Part shown: positions 28,801 through 33,637 of the stretch, piece by piece
How positions within the stretch are numbered: the stretch's first letter is position 1
Layout: each line of letters opens with the position of its first letter
Origin: Nanobdellota archaeon
Lineage (GTDB): Archaea; Nanobdellota; Nanobdellia; Woesearchaeales; JAHJEM01
Assembly (NCBI GenBank): GCA_018825425.1
Contig: JAHJEM010000140.1
Coordinates: forward strand, 1-35,032
Reading direction: 5' to 3'
DNA: 35,032 nt
Translations under genes and position numbers: made by a program
Notes under the pieces: model-generated
What the model saw: the letters and a program-made list of their open reading frames with translations, nothing else
The model's database searches: none
What the model was told of the DNA's origin: nothing

Positions 28801-29452
28801 ATTGGAATGTGGATGCAGTTAAATCATTAATATCAAATTTTACCAGATCCGCAGTCAGCGACACGATAAATGCATGTGGTCCTTGAACAGCCACTCCAGA
28901 CGGACTTGTGGCGGCACTGTAACCCTTTCCCACAAGTCGCGGATTCGCCTTATTGGAAATGTCAATAACAGTTAGATCCGCATTTGCACAAGCAAGAAAG
29001 GCATGATTATCTCTAACTGTTACATCCTTGTTCTGAGAGCAATCGGCATAGGTTCCAACAATATTCATAGAAGTCGGATCTGAGATATCCACAATCCTAA
29101 GACCATGATCATCTGTAGCAAGATACGCATAATTATCCTGTATATCCATCCCCCAAATGAGATCCGAAGGCATGCTACCCATAATTGTTGGATTCGTGGG
29201 ATTGCTAATGTCAACAGCAAGTAAAACCGTTCCAGCAAAATATGCAGTATTGCCTACCACAATAGCATCTCGTAAAAATGTGTCCGGAGCAGTAGCACCA
29301 ATAATACTTGGCGCCAGAGGATTAGTCACATCAACAATCTTTACACCTTCGCGCGTACCCAAGACAGCTAAGTCCTGTGCAGCAACATAATATGTGGAGA
29401 GCACTAACAATAGAACAAATACTACTAATCTACTTACACCACCACTCATCAT
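13823..29452 (-). CDS. Giant secreted mosaic protein (5,209 residues) with embedded papain-type protease
   Basis: This is one unbroken frame of 15.6 kb. Order of parts, with approximate residues: signal peptide 1-25; LVIVD beta-propeller 26-312; cysteine modules and PPC-like beta domains 315-700; I29-like propeptide 849-893 and papain-family protease 945-1140 (C970, H1087, N1109); right-handed beta-helix 1284-1514; TolB-like propellers 1560-2190 and 2338-2618, with acidic linkers; PPC-like domains 2210-2300, 2652-2740 and 2775-2875; Ig-like 2877-3065; a third propeller 3070-3400; fibronectin III 3405-3490; a transthyretin-like domain 3502-3590; Ig-like 3612-3795; eight fibronectin III repeats with interleaved Ig-like domains 3803-4925; Ig-like 4925-5028; and a duplicated WNLISLP-type end 5040-5209. 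There is no C-terminal membrane helix. It is probably a secreted or surface adhesin/effector; function is inferred. The CBS receptor follows after one base. Confidence 0.9.
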   Translation of the reverse strand: MMSGGVSRLVVFVLLLVLSTYYVAAQDLAVLGTREGVKIVDVTNPLAPSIIGATAPDTFLRDAIVVGNTAYFAGTVLLAVDISNPTNPTIMGSMPSDLIWGMDIQDNYAYLATDDHGLRIVDISDPTSMNIVGTYADCSQNKDVTVRDNHAFLACANADLTVIDISNKANPRLVGKGYSAATSPSGVAVQGPHAFIVSLTADLVKFDINDLTASTFQYLNYYESKMFQLDVKAQGDYLYVGLESGLDIVRISDLKQHAKIEIRGSIRELDINGNYAYLADEYYGFKIADIKKKEIISELNIGSVLGVDFVRYETKPAEECTLCHDACALADQVTANSESTQYYNYYLSAMDCDVELTLTAVTGSFMLATQEDSCGTDSDVISVSEGQTRTISKHYLESGSYGVSVQGSGQYILRKDAVCHQQLSQLDECRDCHRSCLLVEQTKNEVPRPVYDGTMFVSSSAVSGIFGGLRSADRTCMGSGYNVDPEGNYVAILSDSKTNAKDRLPNVVYKTLDGKIVANSKADLFDGNILSPIELTSQGVSPLKEYVWTGSDEQGRLTGKNCADWTIKTDSKKATIGLIGETGPDWINKEDLGCGSGGGKHFYCVRYDGIMTNNHHFILDENDCDITLILTSLEEELVLSASTSPDVCSENYEEQITVPAKQSGSLELQLTYPGTYYLSVHGEGGYQLAKEQKCGEKRQDKNQTNETIDDSLPDIFKLSEKTDKRDINAFFTSDHEYSLNIDKPIDGLALTADIEFTSFNGLVRVVLVDTEGKEYLVYETYTLLAPSDKFKISDVCEETCELEGVIPSSIKLQIEDARVVIRSVDMDDLGDSGLITGRAVDAGSSERDIAQEDYKIQRIRDYIDRNNLDWTAGRTPISDLTYEEKKNLLGVGEIDELPNLQGFEYYTGGVFDIILDDDFVLPEGAEPPGDYTPPEPSLPGSNYPSGWDWRDRHGEWWPTSIKDQRQCGSCWAFAATGATELAANLYFNQHIDFNMAEQDALSCSGAGSCAGGWPWRTLDYYTTTGVVNEGCFPYTATNNNCANKCSNPSEKLWVAGRVPFYGSQGEEVLKGHIVNGAVSGGIYSWSHAMSLEGWKTDPNDGKTIWIFKNSWGSGYGDHGYAYVKTPISNIGWTHAVLAPITTLTGDYEIQCNDNDHDTYCNWGISPDMPASCSEYCKSEPDCDDSDPRLTYFEDDYVCHWLEGDELGNTCMDCGDACLLRYSFSGEIEPQSAPGEMTGMVISGNPISSVSAPEFTLKASDLGMITGMAIGAPGNDSNDTNVTPSPLCGGTVSGKTDLTEDMYCEGVGLRATGSEFTINCHGHTISGPGTYGNIGIEILGQTITVRDCNFEGLQTGVYVNGGSGSLVLDNTFNDVHDGVKAQFTSYMSVMLNDFNGCNAGVNFSNSVISSRIRDNTIRNSIRRAIFLGISSTFAEIYGNTIQNNNEGIMITANAGTRYFHNNIISGNSGRGVFVARDGIIDGAYNNTFENNGQNAYENVGVVTTWDSGSEGNYWDDFSQNSGYPNVYYIEGGGAGVDNYPNQEEDEEEDEEQDQGDYADYVIQDVGYLWTDASGFGVNVDGSGAQIVWDERYILDTNYGTDIFYCDLETGTTTQITEELGYQITPAISGDHIVWHNQRSADTIRVSTIHMHDLTTGQNQLIHQPASNPTYTVWTGDGLGIFDNIVYWTGASGSSLGQLRTYDVSTGQTTLVASEISYHPHSDGDQLIWAKYVYGSANPLMVKDFSTGQISEVAAGENPRISGNYVTYGNMLLNRATGVTQAIPDLVSGAGNPKEFMMESNWIVFLGNPDGNWDVFLYDLNTGSTTQITSTPQDESKAIVAENRLYWRSVDEQTGEKVLRTWGAQISRQGVLCDVDQFKPPLPDPVYIEFDGLPYVLQNFPTWTEGGRNSVDDNRAVWIRNGDVYFYDFDTGTETIIPSEDPMYTPDIYDNYVVFTDNRDDITRVIMYDLNSGQEDVISVPAGGEMPEIEGNYVAYSSGKSIYYYDIATGQNQFVMETSFLHMKPSISGNKIVFHDRDSEDWTDYDVYVYELTDQNGTQNATRIRKPNGQYQPSISGNKIMYSDNTYSPSELIIHDLSTGQETRITTNSVQEQDYDIEGNWVTWSDARAGMVTDEMGNSFPDENIFMYDLSTGQELQVTSDSRRQIWPSVSDNRIIWIDDRNRLLQMFTFGLPIEDHGDQEDQGDDQEQGGYTIPADTSRFFFIPITNNSCEVNITLNPFGGPFKLSVNENSNVCGEEFKQQINVPEGQSGTISMLVGPGNYYAAVSGVGTFQIVKETRCFEAPMCSNCGIACSLGDQVFGSIDASEMPGLDTGPVLADGYITKPISPGLDIARSPRVSGNLVAFFGRGSSYNSTRLFLYDLQSDELMDIASFQTTGAYQEISGNYVVWDRPYTNRAIFLYDYETGVTTQLSPDDEYWGFPDIDGTDIVFRRSNSDANGIYLYDINTGEESLLIPGEYFSAPRISGNNVAVIDGSSSNVLVYHMDTERITTIYSGGWLQRAVDIDGNRVVWEDERNGQFNIYMYDLSTSTHTRISTTPSLGPKISGDQVIWADYRNGGWDTYSKDLVSGVESRISTTTNWANFGMDIDGDTITWHTNNPDKVMVRYPEGQFDEEEQEEEQDDEEQEEQDNQDNNIYNSRFYTHTLSDNNCAVVFSITSLGEGHALSINSQPNICTDTFDQSIFVSAGQTETVSQYLTAAGNYYVRVTGSGEFSLDRSYSCSQELECVSCPESCLLDGEAHGWLEGSATSLEENVTTNETNISESFPESEGVQYRHVAFTDGACELNLTLQSISGTITMDTKQQAASCSEPYDNSLTVAPGQTDMITVYHPDPGQYHMKFSGEGEYYVRETHFCGEDRTPPTLAFVNIPPIVNTTVVLAINASDYSGLATDCEVCFSALPGCAWQAGNPLYNYGDSSGMCHFVWDAATYPDGNYSITFRLSDTANNTANITGYSLKDSNPPGVYVLEMTNPTDAGGLAHLTVIANDTVGVSNVTAYLGGQAYSMTIVSPNVYEADLTAPANPGYYTVTIVAYDYVGLYGSTETELRVNEPIEWSSTIEMTREDSPDSMYAMSDSQGNRHLVYEDTRYDNPEIFYTKMNGFGRLEWYSTRLTNNFYNSNNPNIDVDGSGTSYVAWVDDRDANKEIYMSKLDSTGEFLIDNKRITTNVYNSEKPTILAGDTYVYLLMIDDRDGIPELYIKTLNTQGNTVYAARKISSGLRAVDYEAEYASSSIHVVWQDSSNNNHYLLLDNDANTIKNIPFGQGSYPAVGVSGGIYLGLITNNTIRITGVNGTSLGNSIDLNANPTATELDLVLGFQLHAVWQEEGEIVYAKIHRDLYELIDRNRMTYDAALSTNPKVTHLLRSVFWQSNGGNNQTVYLKTTEELETSKPVLSNIEVTEVNADTATIEWDTNEPATSTVHYGTGIPPDEEEARDFLKEHHSVTLRGLEPDTTYMSSVESEDILGNSALYTNGGNYYVFSTVPERFQPYLPTTLFGAVRFANNQSPVQGIPVTAAWTDAANESQETIAVTLTIEEALEMGQPDMVGYFMFNEGNVQAKAGTTITVSAPNDITEPDPYVPADPGGQSHEIIGGPIIVDASPPVVTIHSPIHATYPTQNINLRYSVDEEIEWARFSLNGGDFVTVTSMQGENIPITPVIGENDLILVARDIIGLEGESTVNFQVNDTVPPIVLMNQVDLPRGIIYLSAMVSDPTNELAQTCEVCISSDGTCDTEWSSQGVLNDFLPGDMDGACSFEWITQGYPDQTYTISFRIRDGTDNMGAGEPIEVVLDNTAPNQIEGVTVQAVPGETALQISWQASQVADIEYYNVYRADQSFSDISQAELRDSPDAQETEYLDETLISEQTYYYAVTGVDLRGNENNIVSSVAGTVADLTPPLVSVISPQLNTYDTFTLPLTVIGSEDVVECWYNLNGAGDVNINQSNGSITGIEGENYIFASCVDESNNLGISGTIIFYIDTRPPEPLEMVWVDSVPGADDLYIHWVRSGATDISHYNIYKSIEPFTHADAATKIMTSFADYFTDEGLESEAAFYYGVTPVDRSGYENKNVVPVWAQVPDYITPEPVTGVTVESIQGRYEIEISWDASTADDFDYYNIYRHASPGQLLTTIYSRSTTSYSDIDLENGKTYYYTVVAVDDAGNKDTNVPSVSGTAADLIDPEIDLISPVDKTYNTDTVHLRYVANEQVTACQYSLNSQQYQPFTSTITSGEGLNTVQMKCDDLSANTGFSNTVMYTVDTTSPPPTELTVASVPGEAKLLLTWTVGFLPSDFSYYRIYRSRNDFTSINDASMIGATDNGVLTFTNTGLNSETTYYYAVVGVDEVDNMLTEVDAVAGTVADVEPPNPILNLAVITVPGELVLDLEWGENQAEDFDHYNIYKLEHWFFDITELDPIAQVTLTTYQDVDLESDQILYYAVTAVDDSGNEDKDVSARTGHVSDITPPILTLVSPESILYNTPSIPLLYYGDEELGDCTYSLDSSEFVPATDVLIAGDGEHIVVLGCEDTSGNTGESEPITFEVDTIPPQDITGLRVTSIPKNSALQLNWDESLDTGLDHYNIYRLETEFTDISSMTAIVESIGNEYLDEGVFSEETYYYAITAVDMAGNEVDEVMSVEGVVADSIPPEITIISPENQKYTSEEVNLVYVVNEDVDWCTFSLNYGENHSVNGTTIMIVPEGHNLVTVQCMDMGENIGFTNRYFEVDLSPPAPIGGLNVVTIPGVTSLRLSWNPAPESDFDHYNIYRSDNDFDNVEAMTPIEEVVTASFTDPGLDSEGIYYYAITAVDIYGRENKDVFARDGQVADVTPPGPIHSLSLEMIEGESSMRLVWNQSNATDLEYYNIYRSLAVFEDISTMTPIKTTTDTSYVDVDLAEGRIHYYAVTGVDDDGNENPEVIATGGMPDDVTPPIVNVHDVGPRVAGLVVLSASVSDEGSGLAHSCAVCIEQGESCDAFTYDGVDNNFIQGANNGTCTYEWDTTGIDKTTYTYNFKAADLNNNTATGIEQQTEVINASESREQIISLQAGWNLISLPVIPADQSTSVVLSSIAGAYNRIYYYEPTTRLWQAYTPGRDIYDPDNTLIQLSIGKSYWIDMNSPAQLSVVGYPVAEYSQNLIPGWNFIGYPFLDQRESAVVFNSIKEDFHRIYSWNNALGKWDIYQTYPTVYQQNTLNNLQPGVGLVIDMKKHSTWTP
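14678..18046 (-). repeat. Tandem fibronectin III array (eight repeats) with interleaved Ig-like domains
   Basis: Eight units share 'V..VPG...L.L.W......D...YNIYR', then 'L.SE..YYYAVT.VD..GNE...V..V.G.VAD..PP'. Four of them (the first, third, fifth and sixth) are followed by an Ig-like domain with 'I.SP....Y.T..+.L.Y...E.+..C.YSLN' and '.C.D...N.G'. The alternating two-domain unit suggests growth by duplication; the copies have drifted in sequence, so this is not a recent expansion. Confidence 0.85.
21494..21575 (-). repeat. Acidic Glu/Gln/Asp linker (third and longest of three)
   Basis: The stretch encodes about 25 residues made only of E, Q, D and N after the second TolB-like propeller. Two similar linkers are encoded at 24780-24835 (EEDEEEDEEQDQGD) and 22828-22880 (EDHGDQEDQGDDQEQGG). 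All three are built from GAA, GAT and CAA codons and lie at edges of propeller domains. Confidence 0.8.
24910..25603 (-). other. Right-handed parallel beta-helix (NosD/PbH1-like) inside the giant protein
   Basis: About ten turns of 22-25 residues with the pattern 'G(V/I).(V/I)......(I/V).+N.(I/F)' run from CGGTVSGKTDL to GNYWDDF (residues 1284-1514). Examples are RIRDNTIRNS, EIYGNTIQNNNEGI and YFHNNIISGNSGRG. Such helices bind or cut polysaccharides or act as adhesive rods; no catalytic signature is evident. Confidence 0.75.
26029..26905 (-). other. Zymogen-like papain-family (C1A) protease unit inside the giant protein
   Basis: Residues 849-893 (IRDYIDRNN, DWTAGRTPISDLTYEEKKNL) resemble the I29 cathepsin propeptide. 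The protease follows: GWDWRDRHG near 947, QCGSCWAFAATG with nucleophile C970, SHAMSLEGWK with H1087 and FKNSWGSGYGDHGYA with N1109. The glutamine of the oxyanion hole (Q964, in KDQRQCGSCW) is also present. All catalytic residues are intact, so an active enzyme is expected, possibly activated by cutting the propeptide and releasing parts of the giant protein. Confidence 0.85.
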
Positions 29453-29708
29453 TTAACAACCCTGTTTGTATATCCCTGTTAAACTAGCCGTATCTTTACT
29501 TTTTGCAACTTTTATTTATAAATGTTTCTTGCTTTGGGAGAATAGTGACAAAAGAGCTGACAAAAATACAGCAAACTTGAATATTATAATGTTATAAACA
29601 AAGATTAGTGAAAATCAAGCTGAAAAATCGGTAGGTGTACGCTTCTTGAGAATAATCTTCAATGTGGAGCCATGAATGTATATTAAGAGATTCAAATACT
29701 AGTAACGC
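29453..29708. promoter_or_regulatory. Divergent intergenic region with promoters of the giant gene and the lamin-tail gene
   Basis: These 256 bases hold no gene that I can see. On the minus strand TTTATAAA (29515-29522) is 66 bases before the giant gene's ATG, giving a leader of about 40 bases. On the plus strand TGTATATTAAG (29677-29687) is 27 bases before the ATG at 29709, predicting a leaderless message. The middle is AT-rich without clear repeats or hairpins. Confidence 0.5.
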
Positions 29709-31928
29709 ATGAATAAACTCCCAATTATTGTGATTTCAATAATCTGCATACTGAATGTACACGCAGAACCAAGAATCAATGAGATAATGTATAATCCTAT
29801 TGGAAATGACAACAATAATGAGTTCGTAGAATTATTCAGCAACAACAGCACCCCAGATTTATCTCAATATACTATAGGAGATTTTGTTTTTAATGACAGT
29901 CTCGAATTACTCCTGCATATTCCAGACTCAAGATATAGCCTGATTGTGGAGCAAGATTTCAATTATTCTGGACTGAATTGCAGTGTATACACTGTAGGTG
30001 CAACTATCGGGGACAATTTGAACAATGATGAAGACTCAATATTTCTTTGGCTCAATCAAGAATTGATTGATTCAGTACAATATAATAACAGTCTGGCAGA
30101 TGGAAATGGAAAGAGTTTGGAATTTGATCCGTATATCCAATTTTGGAATGAATCAAGAGCACTTGGTGGAACTCCTTGCTCAATGAATAGTGTTTTATCA
30201 AATGAAACATACAATGAAAGCCCAGAAAGTCCAGGAACATACGATATCGAACTAACTACAGTTCTTGACGACATAATCTATCTGTATATGGATTACACAG
30301 CATTGTTTAAGGTAAAGAACCTTGATCATGTGAATGGAGTAGAAGAAAACATATTTGTATTAGTAGAATATAATATCACAAATCAAACAAAGCACACAAT
30401 TCTCCATGATACGTTTAATAAGACCATCAATTACTATTCATCATCTGATACTGGTTTCTTTGCCCCCATAGGTGTAGGCAACTATTCTATATGTGGTAAG
30501 ATTGTCAATACTAGCAAGCCAGATCCTAATCCAGAAAATGACTTCTCTTGTAATAATTTCACTGTGATTGACCCAACAACTATACCTTGCAACGTGAGTC
30601 TCCATCTTGAAATTGAAAAAATGATCTATCAGAACAAGGAAAAAGTAAAATTCCGCAATATAGTAAGCGAAGACACATATCCCTATATTATCAGATATAC
30701 CATTACAGACATCTTTGGAATTGAGAAAAGCAACAGAACAACCAAGAACACCAACCAAAAATCATTCACTCCAAGTCTATCTCGAGAATTAAATGTGTTT
30801 TTCATACAGAACTCTTTTGAATTTCTTGCCTGCAATAACTCAAATAATCAAACAAATAATTCTCTACCAATAATTGTGTATAATCCTATCCAGGAAACAT
30901 CAGAAAATCTGATAAAAATTGAAGAAGTCAAACCAGGCACAGAAAAACCCGCCAAATTTGGAGATTGGATACATGTAAAGACAAGAATCGTTAAAGGAAA
31001 CACCTTAAAGAAGAGTGTCCAGGCATTTGTTCATAAGAATAAAAAAAAAGTATCTGAAGTAACAAAGTTGAGCATGGAGAAAAAAAACACAGAAGTTATA
31101 ATTAATATTCCTTTGTTTATTGATTCAAATTGTGACGGCAGCTTAGCTGATTCAAGATATGAGGTGGTGGTTGACGGACTCGGTACAGGAGATGAAGAGA
31201 CAATAGATATACAAGGCATAAATACAAAAATGTGCGAAGAGACTAATGTTTCTAAACAAAATACATCAAAAAAACCAAAAAACACTACATCAGATTCCAA
31301 AATTGAATCATTCTATACACGCACTAAGAACTTCAAGGATGAAATCAGGTTCTATGCCCGAATAAGTGGAGCAAACATAACTCTGAGAATCCAAAATACA
31401 GCAAATAAATTGGTCAAAAAACAGATCCCAATCCACGCAATATTCACAAAAACATATTACATGGACGATATCAAAAAAGCTGTTGGTAATCTTAAAGAGC
31501 ACACTGAGACGGTAACAGAAACAATCTATGCAAAAGAGATACATATAGATGGAAATCCTGTTGGAACCAGCGTGGATTTCAATGTTAGTTTAGTAGAAGC
31601 AGACAATAACATCACGCTATTATTGCTACGAGATGAATATATCATTGATGAAAAAAGTGTAATAATGAATTTTGGCCATGAACAAGCTGAGCCAGAAATA
31701 TTTGCAGACAGAAAAGAAGAAAAAATACCTCAAAAAAACCCAGAAAACCAGATAACAGCAAATACAGTGCTCTATGAGTCAAAGAATGTGAAATTGCAAA
31801 AATATATAAACTACTTGCTCGTCATTCTTTTGTGCTTAGCTGCTTATGTCTACTCGAGAGAACATAAAAAATGGACAAAAAACAAATCAAAGAAGCAATT
31901 GAAAAAGGATACATCAGAGTTCACGTAA
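29709..31928 (+). CDS. Secreted lamin-tail-domain protein with C-terminal membrane anchor
   Basis: This 739-residue protein has a signal peptide (1-19, ending NVHA). A lamin tail domain (LTD) follows directly: RINEIMYNP, NEFVELFSN, LSQYTIGDF, DEDSIFLWL and SLEFDPYIQFWNES (about 20-155). In prokaryotes this domain is found on secreted proteins and nucleases, where it probably anchors or binds. Two or three beta domains rich in N-glycosylation-like NxS/T sites come next (about 180-290, 295-385 and 415-500). The Lys/Thr-rich part at about 515-530 is likely a spacer. A membrane helix sits at about 700-717 (INYLLVILLCLAAYVYS), with a short basic tail. No nuclease domain is present. Its 3' end overlaps the next gene by up to 58 bases. 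Confidence 0.8.
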   Translation: MNKLPIIVISIICILNVHAEPRINEIMYNPIGNDNNNEFVELFSNNSTPDLSQYTIGDFVFNDSLELLLHIPDSRYSLIVEQDFNYSGLNCSVYTVGATIGDNLNNDEDSIFLWLNQELIDSVQYNNSLADGNGKSLEFDPYIQFWNESRALGGTPCSMNSVLSNETYNESPESPGTYDIELTTVLDDIIYLYMDYTALFKVKNLDHVNGVEENIFVLVEYNITNQTKHTILHDTFNKTINYYSSSDTGFFAPIGVGNYSICGKIVNTSKPDPNPENDFSCNNFTVIDPTTIPCNVSLHLEIEKMIYQNKEKVKFRNIVSEDTYPYIIRYTITDIFGIEKSNRTTKNTNQKSFTPSLSRELNVFFIQNSFEFLACNNSNNQTNNSLPIIVYNPIQETSENLIKIEEVKPGTEKPAKFGDWIHVKTRIVKGNTLKKSVQAFVHKNKKKVSEVTKLSMEKKNTEVIINIPLFIDSNCDGSLADSRYEVVVDGLGTGDEETIDIQGINTKMCEETNVSKQNTSKKPKNTTSDSKIESFYTRTKNFKDEIRFYARISGANITLRIQNTANKLVKKQIPIHAIFTKTYYMDDIKKAVGNLKEHTETVTETIYAKEIHIDGNPVGTSVDFNVSLVEADNNITLLLLRDEYIIDEKSVIMNFGHEQAEPEIFADRKEEKIPQKNPENQITANTVLYESKNVKLQKYINYLLVILLCLAAYVYSREHKKWTKNKSKKQLKKDTSEFT

Positions 31929-32476
31929 TGTTTGAAGTGGTTGGGAATCCAAAAGCCCATGTTGAGAAAGCCATTAAGACATATATTGCTGAAATCAAGA
32001 AGGATCCACAGATTCTTGTGTTCAAGGAAGAATATGCGGAACCTGTAGAAAAAGATAAATTATGGAGTACATTTTGCGAAGCAGACTTGATGGTTCTGGG
32101 ACTTGAAAAGCTGAATTGGCTCTGCATCAACTATACTCCTGCAAGCATTGAATTAATCGAACCAGACACCTTAACATATAGAAATAAGGATCTTACTATC
32201 TGGGCTAATGATCTGCTATCAAAACTGCACGAGATAGGCATAATCACAAAATCCCTCAACCAGAAGAATAAGTATCTTGAAAAGAATATCAGCATGGTGA
32301 TCAGAAATTGTATTCTGGCACTTGTGGAAGAGGATAAGACTGTAAAGCAGATATCAAAAGCATTGGGTCTAAGCGAAAAGAATATTCAGCAGTTCCTGAA
32401 TGCTTTAGATGCAGAAGGGAAGATTAAGAAAAAAGGAACTAAATATGTCAGGGTGAGTAAACATGCCAAAAAATGA
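31871..32476 (+). CDS. Winged-helix protein of unknown function, in cluster with scpB
   Basis: This 201-residue cytoplasmic protein has two parts. The first 70 residues (IRVHVMFEVVGNPKAHVEKA) look like an alpha/beta fold with 'FEV.G.P..HVE', seen in uncharacterised DPANN proteins. The C-terminal 60 residues (ILALVEEDKTVKQISKALGLSEKNIQQFLNALDAEGKIKKKG) are a winged helix-turn-helix. The start is uncertain: ATG 31871 keeps a natural helix but overlaps the upstream gene by 58 bases, while ATG 31928 sits in a TAATG stop-start overlap that would truncate the first strand. It overlaps scpB by 14 bases, so a role near chromosome segregation or its regulation is possible. It is not an obvious ScpA, whose kleisin ends I cannot see here. 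Confidence 0.75.
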   Translation: MDKKQIKEAIEKGYIRVHVMFEVVGNPKAHVEKAIKTYIAEIKKDPQILVFKEEYAEPVEKDKLWSTFCEADLMVLGLEKLNWLCINYTPASIELIEPDTLTYRNKDLTIWANDLLSKLHEIGIITKSLNQKNKYLEKNISMVIRNCILALVEEDKTVKQISKALGLSEKNIQQFLNALDAEGKIKKKGTKYVRVSKHAKK

Positions 32477-33422
32477 GGTTGAAGCATTATTGTTCTCAGC
32501 AGGAAAGAACATGAGTGTAGAGAATATTGCAAATATCATAGGAAAAGACAAGCGGGAAATATTAGAGGAATTAAGTCAGCTTAAGAAAGAATATAATGAA
32601 AGAGATGGCGCACTCATGATTATAGATGAAGGTGAGCAATGGAAAATACATGTTCGTGAACAATATCTTTCTTTGGTTAGGAAAATTGTTGCAGATACAG
32701 AACTTCCAAAAACAGTACTTGAGACCCTGGCCATAATTGCGTATAGGAGCCCCATCTTGCAATCTGAAGTGGTTGAAGCAAGATCTTCTGTTGCTTACGA
32801 GCACATCCCTCTTCTTATGGATATGGGCTTTGTCACCAAAGAAAAGAAAGGAAGAAGCTTTCAGCTAAAAATTACAGAAAAATTCTTTGAATACTTTGAT
32901 GTAGAAGGCGATAAGGACCTTAAGACTCTTTTCAAAGAGGTAAAAAAGCCAGTAAAGATTGATGATAAACAAGAAGAAGAGCTGAGCGAACTTGGAGAAG
33001 CATTATATAATTTAAAACACCACAAGCCTCACGGAGAGATTGTAGATATTCCAACTCAAAAGACAGCAGATCCTGACAAACAAGCAGAAGAGAGTCTGAG
33101 TAATAAAACTGATGAAAACGTGCATGATGAATTTCCAAAAGGACCATATCATGAAGAAGAAAAGACAGTTGAAGAACCTAAAGAAAAACAAGCTACAGAG
33201 GATAATGATGATAACGATTCAGATGTAAAAAAAGTGTTAGATAGTGTAGAACAAGAGATTGATGAAATTGTAGAACACAAGGAAAAGTTTGCAAAATCTG
33301 TTGAAAAAGAGATAATTGAAGAAGAACCTGAGGAAGAGCCAGAAAAGACAGAAGAGATTAAGGAAGAAGAGATCAATGAAGAAGCTGGCAAAGAAAAGGG
33401 GAAAAAAGATGCTAACAGTTAA
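32463..33422 (+). CDS. scpB: Segregation and condensation protein B (ScpB) with long charged tail
   Basis: Residues 1-150 are the ScpB core with its two winged-helix domains: EVEALLFSAGKNMSVENIAN, then GEQWKIHVREQYLSLVRKIV, and the diagnostic LPKTVLETLAIIAYRSPILQSEVVEARSS. The second domain ends GFVTKEKKGRSFQLKITEKFFEYF. ScpB binds the ScpA kleisin in the SMC condensin complex that compacts and segregates the chromosome. The remaining 165 residues form an unusual Glu/Lys-rich tail with no fold, making this protein much longer than the usual 180-200 residues. No scpA or smc gene is in the window. The start overlaps the upstream gene by 14 bases and the end overlaps the zinc ribbon gene by 14 bases, so the cluster is translationally coupled. 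Confidence 0.9.
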   Translation: MPKNEVEALLFSAGKNMSVENIANIIGKDKREILEELSQLKKEYNERDGALMIIDEGEQWKIHVREQYLSLVRKIVADTELPKTVLETLAIIAYRSPILQSEVVEARSSVAYEHIPLLMDMGFVTKEKKGRSFQLKITEKFFEYFDVEGDKDLKTLFKEVKKPVKIDDKQEEELSELGEALYNLKHHKPHGEIVDIPTQKTADPDKQAEESLSNKTDENVHDEFPKGPYHEEEKTVEEPKEKQATEDNDDNDSDVKKVLDSVEQEIDEIVEHKEKFAKSVEKEIIEEEPEEEPEKTEEIKEEEINEEAGKEKGKKDANS

Positions 33423-33564
33423 ATGCCCAAGATGCAAACACAATATGAAATATGATCCAAAACCAGGCAAAATAAGCCAAAAGGTCAAAAAATGCGTTTA
33501 TTGTGGACACTCATTTAAGATTTTTATTTCTCCGGACAAAAACAGAATCCGAAAAATGATATAA
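33409..33564 (+). CDS. Small zinc-ribbon protein
   Basis: The 51-residue protein starts MLTVKCPRCKHNMKYDP and holds two CXXC knuckles, CPRC (6-9) and CVYC (about 32-35), the pattern of a zinc ribbon. The ATG at 33409 is preceded by AAGGGG. Earlier in-frame starts exist, but the extra residues would be an Arg/Lys-only stretch read from the shifted acidic tail of scpB and are unlikely. The small size and position after scpB suggest an accessory nucleic-acid-binding or ribosome-associated protein; function is not known. Confidence 0.75.
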   Translation: MLTVKCPRCKHNMKYDPKPGKISQKVKKCVYCGHSFKIFISPDKNRIRKMI

Positions 33565-33637
33565 GTATAATAATGGTTGATGCCTACTGAAACCAACGAA
33601 TTCTGGCTTTTCAAGCCTTGTATCCTTATTCTAAAAC

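Noticed and set aside
33316-33408. Longer N-terminus of the zinc-ribbon protein
   Set aside because: The extra 31 residues are almost only Lys, Arg and Met, produced by reading the acidic tail of scpB in a shifted frame; a better start with AAGGGG upstream lies at 33409.
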